Below, in pieces: positions 1-5,567 of a stretch of 8,076 nucleotides of DNA. The stretch is from NCBI GenBank assembly GCA_025928125.1, contig JAICKD010000108.1, positions 1 to 8,076 on the forward strand, written 5' to 3'. This DNA comes from Ktedonobacterales bacterium (lineage in GTDB: Bacteria > Chloroflexota > Ktedonobacteria > Ktedonobacterales > JADMIN01). Every line of letters starts with the position of its first letter. The stretch's first letter is position 1. The notes below the pieces were generated by a model. It did no database searches and had not been told where the DNA came from. It saw only the letters and a program-made list of their open reading frames with translations. The position numbers and the translations under genes were made by a program.

Positions 1-81
1 AGGTCTGGGGATAAGACAACACAAATAGGCGGCGCACATGCCAGCGCTGCCTGCCATCACGGCCCTGAAAGGCACATACGC

Positions 82-110
82 TACCTGGCACGATACGGTT
101 GAGATACAAT
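82..110 (+). promoter_or_regulatory. weak candidate promoter ahead of the MFS gene
   Basis: A TACAAT hexamer at 105-110 matches the -10 consensus at 5 of 6 positions. Transcription would start near 117, about 38 bases before the chosen GTG start. The -35 position (82-87, TACCTG) is poor, so this rests on the -10 alone. Nothing else recognisable lies in 1-139; a short open stretch at the left edge in frame 1 ends at a TGA at 100-102 and cannot be assigned. Confidence 0.25.
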
Positions 111-154
111 AGAGGCCACCACTTGATATCGCCGCGAAATTGAGGCTTTTGTTT

Positions 155-1450
155 GTGACCATCGCGAGCCAACACGACCCGTATCAGTCCCTGCGCGTTC
201 GTGACTTTCGTCTGTTGTTGCTGGGCAACTCCATCGCCACATTCGGGGAGCAGATGCTGACGCTGGCCCTCGGATGGGAGCTGTATCTGCGGACAGGTTC
301 AGCCTTTCTGCTGGGCATGGTCGGGCTTGCCGAGATATTCCCCGCGTTGCTCTTTTCGCTCTATGCGGGCCAGGTTGCCGACCGCTATAATCGCAAGCGC
401 ATCATCGTCGTGACCCAGCTCATCGTCGCGCTGGCGTCATTGGGCCTCACCGCCCTCTCGTACTGGCAGGGGCCGCTCATCCTGATCTATGGCTGCCTGG
501 TGGTGATGGGCGCGGCGATGACGTTCAACACCCCCGCCGCCACGACGCTGCCCGCCAGCATTTTACCGGAGGAGGCCTTCGAGAACGCGGCGACCTGGAG
601 CAGTAGCTCGTGGCAACTGGCCACGGTCATTGGCCCGGCGGCCGCGGGTGCGATCATTGCTCTCATGAACAGCGCCACCTTCGTCTATACGCTCAATGCG
701 CTGGCATCGCTCGTCTTCGTGCTCCTGCTCATCCCGATCAAGCCCACGAGAACCGTGATCCGGCAGGCGACAGAAGAGCGCTCCACCTGGCGCTCAATAG
801 GGGAGGGGATGAGCTTCCTCCGGCGCACGCCCGTCCTGCTGGGAGCCATCACGCTCGATCTTTTCGCGGTCCTCTTTGGCGGCGCGACGACACTGCTGCC
901 GATTTTTGCCACCGACATCCTACATGTCGGGGCTGCCGGTCTGGGATGGCTGCGCGCCGCGCCCTCGATTGGCGCGCTGTTGGTCGCGCTGACCCTGGCG
1001 CACCGGCCGCCGTTTCAGCGCGCTGGCCGGACGCTGCTGCTGGTGGTCGCCGGGTTTGGGGTCGCCACCATTATCTTTGGCGTGTCACGGTCGTTCTGGC
1101 TCTCGCTCGTGATGCTCTTTGCGCTCGGCGGGCTGGATAACGTCAGCGTCGTCATTCGCTCGACGCTTGCCCTCACCCGCACGCCAGACGAGATGCGCGG
1201 CCGTGTGGCGGCGATCAACGGCTTGTTCGTCAACGCCTCGAATCAGCTCGGCGGCTTCGAGTCGGGTCTTACCGCGCAATTGCTTGGCCCGGCGGTCTCG
1301 GTCGCTGGTGGTGGCGTCGGCACAATCATTGTGGTACTAGCCGTCGCGCTGGTCTGGCCGGAGTTGCGGCGCATGGGAACGTTGCGCGTCGCGCCAGAGT
1401 CTACGGAACTCGCGGAGCTTGAGGCGGCGCAGGCATCCAAGAGCGGGTAA
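155..1450 (+). CDS. MFS transporter, EntS/MFS_3-type exporter
   Basis: A 431-residue major facilitator, probably a proton-driven efflux pump in the cytoplasmic membrane; the substrate cannot be told. Hydrophobic helices run along the whole length, as expected for 12 segments. The loop 2-3 signature is at residues 72-82 (GQVADRYNRKR). The MFS_3-type stretch NTPAATTLPASILP is at about 125-138, followed by a GPAAAG turn. The second-half signature RGRVAAINGLF and the FESGLTAQLLGP stretch are near 348-380. These features and the length fit the enterobactin-exporter-like branch. The frame is open from a TTG at 140, but GTG at 155 is preferred because GAGG at 142-145 lies 9 bases before it, while nothing suitable precedes the TTG. 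The gene converges on the zinc-ribbon gene with only 26 bases between stops, and no clear terminator hairpin is visible there. Family call is firm; the start and substrate are not. Confidence 0.9.
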   Translation: MTIASQHDPYQSLRVRDFRLLLLGNSIATFGEQMLTLALGWELYLRTGSAFLLGMVGLAEIFPALLFSLYAGQVADRYNRKRIIVVTQLIVALASLGLTALSYWQGPLILIYGCLVVMGAAMTFNTPAATTLPASILPEEAFENAATWSSSSWQLATVIGPAAAGAIIALMNSATFVYTLNALASLVFVLLLIPIKPTRTVIRQATEERSTWRSIGEGMSFLRRTPVLLGAITLDLFAVLFGGATTLLPIFATDILHVGAAGLGWLRAAPSIGALLVALTLAHRPPFQRAGRTLLLVVAGFGVATIIFGVSRSFWLSLVMLFALGGLDNVSVVIRSTLALTRTPDEMRGRVAAINGLFVNASNQLGGFESGLTAQLLGPAVSVAGGGVGTIIVVLAVALVWPELRRMGTLRVAPESTELAELEAAQASKSG

Positions 1451-1476
1451 TCCTACGGGCGCTCGTGATGGGCTGC

Positions 1477-2250
1477 TTAGCCGAAGGCGAACGAGGCCAG
1501 CAGCGGCTGGTAGACCAGGTTGTTGGTGGCGCTGTAGCTGGCCAGCGGACTCACGCATGCGATGCTATACACTTCGCCATCGTGCAGCGTGACGTAGAGT
1601 GTCGTCTGCCGGGTGACGCCGTCGGCGTCGGTATGCGGGCCGCTCCGCACCTCCCACGTTGCCCCGGCGAACTGCTGCTGCGGCGCGGCGGCCAGATTCT
1701 GGCTCTTCGCCAGGGCGTCAGCGGCGGCTTTGGCGTCTTCGCCGGGTGATGGCGCGCTGATGGTCAGCGTCATGCTGTTGATGCCGTCGCCATCGGTGAC
1801 CAGCACCCCATCGGAGCGCGGGGTGAGGGTCCAGAGCGCGGGCCGGGTGAAGTGGAAGCGATGGTCGGGATCGCGATAGACCTGGCTGCTCGCCACCGGC
1901 GGGGACGCCGTGAGCGCGCGCACCAGATAGGCGACGCCGCCGCCCGTCGCCAGCGCCAACACCAGCGCCAGCAGCACAATAGGCCACCAGCGCGGTTTGC
2001 GCGGGAGCGGTGGTGGCGGGAGTGGCTGTGAGGGCGCGGCAGTGGCGGGATTGCCAGCAGCGTCCTCCGCGAGCGGCTGAGACTGCTTGGGCAGGCGCGG
2101 GACCGCCACTGGCTGCGTCGGGGTCTTGATCTCACCGATGGGCGCTCCGCAGGTGAAGCAGACGGTCGCGTCGTCTTCGTAGGGAGCGCCACAGCGCAGA
2201 CAAACCTGTGCGGGCGTGGTCTTTTCTTCGTCACGCCGTCGTCGTGCCAT
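1477..2250 (-). CDS. zinc-ribbon, single-TM protein with PsbP/Mog1-like C-terminal domain
   Basis: A 257-residue protein of unknown role with a modular layout. Residues 17-34 form a zinc ribbon: C17-X2-C20 and C31-X2-C34 with GAP turns after each pair. A proline-rich linker covers about 44-87. One membrane helix lies at about 89-110 (WPIVLLALVLALATGGGVAY). Residues 118-257 resemble the PsbP/Mog1 fold in style: it opens YRDPDHRFHFTRPALW, carries a middle AGATWEV strand, and ends LLASFAFG, the usual final SF strand. The ribbon would be cytoplasmic and the C-terminal domain outside. ATG at 2250 follows a GGTGGG-rich stretch that could serve as a weak ribosome site. The upstream gene on the same strand is the SDR, 135 bases away, so co-transcription is possible but unproven. 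The zinc ribbon and anchor are clear; the fold of the C-terminal domain is inferred from sequence pattern only. Confidence 0.8.
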   Translation of the reverse strand: MARRRRDEEKTTPAQVCLRCGAPYEDDATVCFTCGAPIGEIKTPTQPVAVPRLPKQSQPLAEDAAGNPATAAPSQPLPPPPLPRKPRWWPIVLLALVLALATGGGVAYLVRALTASPPVASSQVYRDPDHRFHFTRPALWTLTPRSDGVLVTDGDGINSMTLTISAPSPGEDAKAAADALAKSQNLAAAPQQQFAGATWEVRSGPHTDADGVTRQTTLYVTLHDGEVYSIACVSPLASYSATNNLVYQPLLASFAFG

Positions 2251-2294
2251 TGCTCATTTCCCACCCAGTGCGAAACCACCGCCAGCGCCCGCGC

Positions 2295-2326
2295 TGAGCG
2301 CTATTCTCCGCTCATCGTATCATACG
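2295..2326 (-). promoter_or_regulatory. candidate -10 and two short dyads upstream of the zinc-ribbon gene
   Basis: On the minus strand TATGAT (2319-2324) matches the -10 consensus at 5 of 6 positions, with no convincing -35. It sits inside an 11-base palindrome CGTATCATACG (2316-2326). Just downstream, TGAGCG (2295-2300) and CGCTCA (2309-2314) form a perfect 6-bp inverted repeat around 8 bases, which would straddle the likely transcription start. The arrangement suits an operator, but short dyads arise by chance in GC-rich DNA. Confidence 0.25.
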
Positions 2327-2385
2327 CCGCCAGCAGTCACGCGCTCACAGCCCATTATTCCCTCGCTGGCGCCATCCTTTGTTTG

Positions 2386-3297
2386 CTACGCCTTTTCGAT
2401 GCCATGCTCCTGGAGATACGCCCAGAGCGACATCGGCTGGAAGCCAAAGTACTTGGCGACGGCGTCGAGATCGGTGGTGTTCTCGAAGGTGAAGAGGCCG
2501 GTCGCCGCCCGGGTGATGGGTGGCTTGGGCATCACCGCCTCCATCATCGCCGCGCCCAGCCGGACGAACGGCAGCGGGCCGGGAACCTTGATGCGCTTTT
2601 TGTGCAGCGTCTCCATCAGCATATCGAGGATCTGGGCATAGGTGAAATACTCTGGGCCGCCAACCTCGATGGTGCGGCCATCATAGGCCTCCGGCTTGTT
2701 CGCCATCTTCACGATGCAGGCGGCCACGTCGTCAACCCAGATCGGCTGAAATCGCGTCTTGCCGTCGCCAACCATTGGCACGATAACCGGCATCGTGCGG
2801 ATGAGATCGGCCAGCCCATTGAAGAACGCCGATCCTTTGCCGAACTGGATGGACGGCCCCAGGATAGACCACGCCATCCCGCTCTGCTTGACCGCCTGCT
2901 GGGCGAGGTAGCGGCCATGCATATACGTGCCGGGCTTGTCGGACTTCGTGCCAAGTCCGCTCAACACGACGATGCGCCGCACGCCAGCCTTGCGCGCTGC
3001 CTCGACCAGATTGGCCGTCCCCAGCGCATTGGTGTCGTAGTAATTGACGCCCGGCCCCTGCTTGCGTTCGGCGGTGATGAATGCGGTGTGGATGATCGTC
3101 TCGACGCCTTCGACAGCGGCTTCGAGTGTCTCCGGCTGTGTCGTGTCGCCGGTGACCACTTCGACGCCCTGCTCCGGCAGTCTGCCCTTCGCCTTCTCAG
3201 GATTGCGCACCAGCCCGCGTGTCGCGATACCCTCTTTACCGAGCAGTGAGACGATGCGGCTGCCACAGAAGCCCGCCGCGCCCGTGACGAGAATCAT
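2386..3297 (-). CDS. atypical SDR, NDUFA9/NmrA-like NAD(P)-binding protein
   Basis: A 303-residue Rossmann-fold protein of the extended or atypical short-chain dehydrogenase group. The nucleotide-binding glycine motif is at 4-12 (VTGAAGFCG, GxxGxxG). R27 and R31 after the second strand suggest NADP(H). The acidic GD pair is at 50-51, an NLVEAARKAGVRRIV helix-strand is near 96-110, and the S113, Y125 region would hold the active site. The family's FQP-WVDDVA stretch is at 183-192, and VGGPEYFTYAQILD follows. The classical YxxxK reads Y125-M-H-G-R129, so lysine is replaced by arginine; many NDUFA9-like members are binding proteins rather than classical dehydrogenases, so catalysis is uncertain. 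Start ATG at 3297 is well supported: AAGGAG lies 8 bases upstream. No partner gene fixes a substrate. A long plus-strand open frame opposite it is a shadow. Confidence 0.88.
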   Translation of the reverse strand: MILVTGAAGFCGSRIVSLLGKEGIATRGLVRNPEKAKGRLPEQGVEVVTGDTTQPETLEAAVEGVETIIHTAFITAERKQGPGVNYYDTNALGTANLVEAARKAGVRRIVVLSGLGTKSDKPGTYMHGRYLAQQAVKQSGMAWSILGPSIQFGKGSAFFNGLADLIRTMPVIVPMVGDGKTRFQPIWVDDVAACIVKMANKPEAYDGRTIEVGGPEYFTYAQILDMLMETLHKKRIKVPGPLPFVRLGAAMMEAVMPKPPITRAATGLFTFENTTDLDAVAKYFGFQPMSLWAYLQEHGIEKA

Positions 3298-3357
3298 TGC
3301 GCCTGCTCCTTCCGCTGAGCGATTGCCGATAGCCCGATAGTATGGTTGCTACACTAG

Positions 3358-3387
3358 AATATAGAGGTTGAGGCGGGTCAGGCGCAA
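3358..3387 (-). promoter_or_regulatory. candidate promoter for the SDR gene
   Basis: On the minus strand TATATT (3358-3363, 5 of 6 to the -10 consensus) is preceded at 18 bases by TTGCGC (3382-3387), which keeps only the TTG of the -35. Transcription would begin near 3351, giving a leader of about 53 bases. The surrounding divergent gap 3298-3500 is visibly AT-richer than the flanking genes. On the other strand a TGaTAATAT extended -10-like stretch at 3416-3424 could serve the gene starting at 3501, with no good -35. Confidence 0.3.
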
Positions 3388-3484
3388 AGCGATATCTGGG
3401 CAGCGTGTATGATCGTGATAATATACTAGCCAGGCGTCCGACGATATATCATGCGCACTATTCGCCTGGCATCGCATGCTGCCC

Positions 3485-3492
3485 GAAGGGAG
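3485..3492 (+). promoter_or_regulatory. Shine-Dalgarno that selects the TTG start at 3501
   Basis: GAAGGGAG lies 8 bases before TTG 3501, the right spacing. The frame is open as far as an ATG at 3405, but that start lacks a ribosome site and would add 32 residues with no counterpart in the family's usual N-terminus. Confidence 0.5.
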
Positions 3493-3500
3493 AATCCGGC

Positions 3501-4139
3501 TTGGCGACACATGTACGCCGTCAAATTGTTGTATACCCAAGTCGCGTCCGTCTGCTGCGATATGCGCTGCTGTACCTCATTGGGTTACTTGGCATGGGGT
3601 TGTTCTGCTATTGGTCGGTGACAGGCGAATTTCCTCAATCCAATAATCCCCGATACGACTGGGTGTTTGCGCTTATTGCCATTTTTGGCGTCTTTGGCCG
3701 ACTCGTCGTTGGAGCGTTTTCACTGGCGTTAGCGCTGCTGTTGGCCGTGATACTGGTTTGTACCATCTACCGCCTACTTGTTCGTAAGCCCTCGGTCATT
3801 GTGGACTCCGATGGCATTACTGACGGCTGTTCCCTGATTGCTGGCGGGTTAGGATTGATTCGTTGGGATGAGATCCAGGTCATTATGGTTGACGTCCGTA
3901 CGGTCAACAACAGACGGGCAAAATATCTGTGTGTCATGCCGCGCGACGCAGCATCGTTCTTGCGTCTGAGGCAGAATAATCCTATTGTCCGTCTGTTCCG
4001 GCGATCCATCACCCTCTCGCTGCCCAGGGGGATCAACCTTCCAGAGTGGCTGTTCTCAGGGTCTGTGGATGATTTAGTAGCGGAGATCAGACGGCGCTAT
4101 CAGCAGGCGCTGCACGCTCACAAGGTTTCTATTCTCTAG
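3501..4139 (+). CDS. small membrane protein, STM3941-family-like
   Basis: A 212-residue membrane protein with an N-terminal hydrophobic hairpin and a soluble C-terminal part that may be PH-like. It opens with basic residues and IVVYPSRVR. The first membrane segment is at about 20-40 and the second hydrophobic stretch at about 54-92, long enough for one or two passes. The junction PSVIVDSDGITDG...GLIRWDEI at 97-125 is the pattern I associate with the STM3941 family (a conserved K-P-x-x-I-I-x-x-x-G-I then G-x-I-x-W-x-D/E-I). The remainder is a basic domain ending in a helix (VDDLVAEIRRRYQQAL). No biochemical role is established for the family. Base composition is lower in GC than the upstream genes (52% in the row 3661-3720, against 73% in the row 961-1020, counted by hand). 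Its stop is 20 bases from the stop of the minus-strand BtuF remnant, a convergent layout. Confidence 0.7.
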   Translation: MATHVRRQIVVYPSRVRLLRYALLYLIGLLGMGLFCYWSVTGEFPQSNNPRYDWVFALIAIFGVFGRLVVGAFSLALALLLAVILVCTIYRLLVRKPSVIVDSDGITDGCSLIAGGLGLIRWDEIQVIMVDVRTVNNRRAKYLCVMPRDAASFLRLRQNNPIVRLFRRSITLSLPRGINLPEWLFSGSVDDLVAEIRRRYQQALHAHKVSIL

Positions 4140-4159
4140 TATGAGACACTGCACGCTCG

Positions 4160-4270
4160 CTAGCTATCGCCTGGATGGAGGAACTCCGCCAGGATTTCGA
4201 GGCTATCCACCAGCCGAGGGCCGGGGCGGCTGAAGGCCAAGTACATCTGGCAACCCCTGAAATGCCGCAT
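4160..4270 (-). pseudogene. C-terminal remnant of a BtuF-like cobalamin-binding protein
   Basis: The minus strand reads 36 codons ending in TAG at 4160-4162. They contain AFSRPGPRLVDSLEILAEFL then HPGDS, clearly homologous to the end of the intact BtuF-like protein at 6938-7825 (YFSRPGPRLVDSLELLAAFL then HPVPY). The DNA of 4173-4235 aligns without gaps to 6951-7013 with 55 of 63 bases identical. Similarity stops sharply at about 4236; codons further upstream (MRHFRGCQMYL) do not resemble the family. No ribosome site or the remaining 260 residues are present, so this is a fragment and not a small gene. It may be a decayed paralogue or the original 3' end of the intact gene separated by an insertion. 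Confidence 0.8.
4173..4235. repeat. left copy of a 63-bp imperfect direct repeat
   Basis: Matches 6951-7013 in the same orientation at 55 of 63 positions with no gaps (hand alignment). Both copies encode the conserved SRPGPRLVDSLE region on the minus strand. The repeats lie 2778 bases apart and bracket the promoter and tandem repeat, the Cys-rich gene and the beta-propeller gene. Confidence 0.85.
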
Positions 4271-4325
4271 AGTTCACGTGTAGACATCCTGGTTATCGTT
4301 GAATCCATTTATCTCATGTTGCCTA

Positions 4326-4354
4326 TTGACATATCAGCAATGTGACTGTATACT
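4326..4354 (+). promoter_or_regulatory. near-consensus sigma70 promoter
   Basis: TTGACA at 4326-4331 is a perfect -35. Exactly 17 bases later TATACT at 4349-4354 matches the -10 at 5 of 6 positions. Transcription should begin near 4361, giving a leader that runs through a perfect Shine-Dalgarno and the 35-bp repeat array before the ATG at 4513, about 150 bases of leader. This is the best promoter in the window and points at the Cys-rich gene. Confidence 0.7.
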
Positions 4355-4385
4355 TCGTCCATCAGACGACCTCCGATCTCCGCAG

Positions 4386-4393
4386 AAAGGAGG
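4386..4393 (+). promoter_or_regulatory. perfect Shine-Dalgarno with no gene start at the usual distance
   Basis: AAAGGAGG is a full anti-16S match. The next ATG (4394-4396) abuts it with no spacer, and a TTG at 4405 is 11 bases away, opening only 20 codons. The Cys-rich gene's ATG at 4513 is 119 bases downstream. If the three full repeat units were absent, that ATG would be 14 bases away. The site therefore looks displaced from its gene by the repeat array. Confidence 0.6.
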
Positions 4394-4511
4394 ATGACCC
4401 TCGGTTGGCATTGGCAAGTGTTGGTAGGATGACCCTCGGTTGGCATTGGCAAGTGTTGGTAGGATGACCCTCGGTTGGCATTGGCAAGTGTTGGTAGGAT
4501 GACCCTCGGTT
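4391..4511. repeat. 35-bp tandem repeat, three full units plus 16 bases
   Basis: Units at 4391-4425, 4426-4460 and 4461-4495 are identical, and 4496-4511 repeats the first 16 bases. Each unit starts AGGATGACCCTCGGTT and then holds TTGGCATTGGCA, a small internal direct repeat. There are no spacers, so it is not CRISPR. Three units total 105 bases, a multiple of 3, but one unit is not, so single-unit changes shift any frame running through. The array lies in the predicted 5' leader of the Cys-rich gene. The perfect identity indicates recent expansion. It could be a slippage-prone expression switch, a protein-binding array, or neutral. Confidence 0.95.
4394..4502 (+). other. three ATGA-chained 12-codon mini-ORFs inside the repeat array
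   Basis: Every full unit encodes MTLGWHWQVLVG followed by TGA: 4394-4432, 4429-4467 and 4464-4502. Each TGA overlaps the next ATG as ATGA, the geometry of translational coupling. A fourth ATG at 4499 opens 23 codons and ends at 4570, inside the Cys-rich gene in another frame. The first ATG directly abuts AAAGGAGG with no spacer, so initiation there is doubtful. The chain may be a by-product of the repeat sequence; translation is unproven. Confidence 0.3.
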
Positions 4512-4512
4512 T

Positions 4513-5505
4513 ATGCAGGGAGAAGATCCTGGACTCCCAGACGACGCTCAGGTCTGTTTCGTGCAGTTGAAGGGGCCGTTCCACGTGCAAGTTGACCAGG
4601 CTCCAGGTACTCGAGCAAGCACAGATCCAATTGCAACAGAGGTTGGCGTCGTATTTGATGCGCATACTGGGAATCTTCTCGAGTGGGGAATACTCGATTC
4701 TCTTCCGGGGAGTTCCCCCAGCCAAGAAAAGCCATCGGCACAATCGCCCGCTCCAAGCATATCCTATTCATGTAGCCCTAACCGGTGTTGGGGAGTGAAC
4801 TACTGGCCGAACCCGGTAAACGGGGCTTACTCACTCCTGAACTGGCCTTATCCAGATGTTACGCGTTTCTACTACGGAACTGGAACTGCGTTTGTACAAA
4901 ACACCATATGGCTCGTTGATGAAACCGAGCCGAATAATTGTTACGCCGATCCCCGCGATCTTCCAAGTGATTGCTGGGTGGAAGCTGGACTCAGGGCATA
5001 TGAAGAAAATGGATCGAATGTGACCGGCCTCTTCTGGGCAGATCTCCGTCCTGGTTACAACTACGCCGATCACTATGGTCCTCTCGTCAACACCCTCAAC
5101 TCCACATGGGGAATAGAGATTCAGATCTTTAAAGCTGGTACTGTTCCAGCTGCTGGATGGTGTCCGACTGCCAGCTACACATGGTGCGTCGATCTTTATT
5201 CGGAAGGGGATGGCCAGGAACTGACTGCCATCTCAGGGGCGGGCCATACGAATAGGATGAAGGTCTCGGGCTATCGAGAAGGGCTGGAACTGTTGGGATT
5301 GAGTGGGGCAGTAGCAAACCCCATGCAGTTTGACGTCAATCAGTGGGAGAGTACCAGCGACAATAGCTGGAACTTCCAAGATAACGTCGGCACGATTGGC
5401 AAGTATACGAGCAATCCCCCAGTAGAGGATTACTGGGATGTGGAGCCTCAGTTTTCAAATTCTGGTGGAACATGGGTAACGTGCATTACGGGAGCGGGAT
5501 GCTAA
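4513..5505 (+). CDS. Cys/Trp/Tyr-rich protein of unknown family, probably extracellular
   Basis: I do not recognise this 330-residue protein. Residues 12-61 form a small beta-rich region (VCFVQLKGPFHV, then VVFDAHTGNLLEWGIL) of a type seen near the N-terminus of exported proteins in this kind of organism. A Ser/Pro/Gln-rich linker spans about 62-84. The main domain from 85 to 330 is rich in Trp, Tyr, Asn and Gly, with eight cysteines (87, 92, 143, 154, 217, 225, 324, 330) and a WADLRPGYNYADHYGPL stretch at 175-191 with alternating strand-like segments, suggesting a disulphide-stabilised beta-sandwich. Such composition fits secretion, yet no signal peptide or membrane segment precedes it; the frame is closed by a TAG at 4495-4497. 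The gene may be N-terminally truncated or poorly translated. ATG 4513 has only a weak TAGGA 13 bases upstream. GC is low (45% in the row 4861-4920, hand count), unlike the left-hand genes. It converges on the beta-propeller gene. Confidence 0.7.
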   Translation: MQGEDPGLPDDAQVCFVQLKGPFHVQVDQAPGTRASTDPIATEVGVVFDAHTGNLLEWGILDSLPGSSPSQEKPSAQSPAPSISYSCSPNRCWGVNYWPNPVNGAYSLLNWPYPDVTRFYYGTGTAFVQNTIWLVDETEPNNCYADPRDLPSDCWVEAGLRAYEENGSNVTGLFWADLRPGYNYADHYGPLVNTLNSTWGIEIQIFKAGTVPAAGWCPTASYTWCVDLYSEGDGQELTAISGAGHTNRMKVSGYREGLELLGLSGAVANPMQFDVNQWESTSDNSWNFQDNVGTIGKYTSNPPVEDYWDVEPQFSNSGGTWVTCITGAGC

Positions 5506-5567
5506 CCCCCACTCCGGATGTTTTCGCGCGAAACTACCTCAGAAGCTACCGCACAGACCAGGGAATG

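Noticed and set aside
1..102. Tail of an upstream plus-strand gene (open frame 1 to a TGA at 100-102)
   Set aside because: Thirty-three codons with no recognisable motif; cannot be told from chance in this short edge.
2383..3249. 288-residue plus-strand open frame opposite the SDR gene
   Set aside because: The minus strand encodes a clear SDR with motifs and a strong ribosome site; the plus frame is a GC-rich codon shadow without recognisable domains.
3405..3500. ATG 3405 as start of the STM3941-like gene
   Set aside because: No ribosome site precedes it, and the extra 32 residues do not fit the family's short basic N-terminus; TTG 3501 has GAAGGGAG at proper spacing.
4391..4511. CRISPR-like array
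   Set aside because: The 35-bp units are directly contiguous with no spacers, and there are no cas genes.
4309..4743. 144-residue minus-strand open frame through the tandem repeat
   Set aside because: It consists partly of repeat translation and overlaps the better supported plus-strand gene; no ribosome site or motif supports it.
5522..5533. Palindrome TTTCGCGCGAAA between convergent stops, as a bidirectional terminator
   Set aside because: Only a 4-bp stem is possible once a loop is allowed, and no T-tract follows on either strand; possibly a protein site but unsupported.
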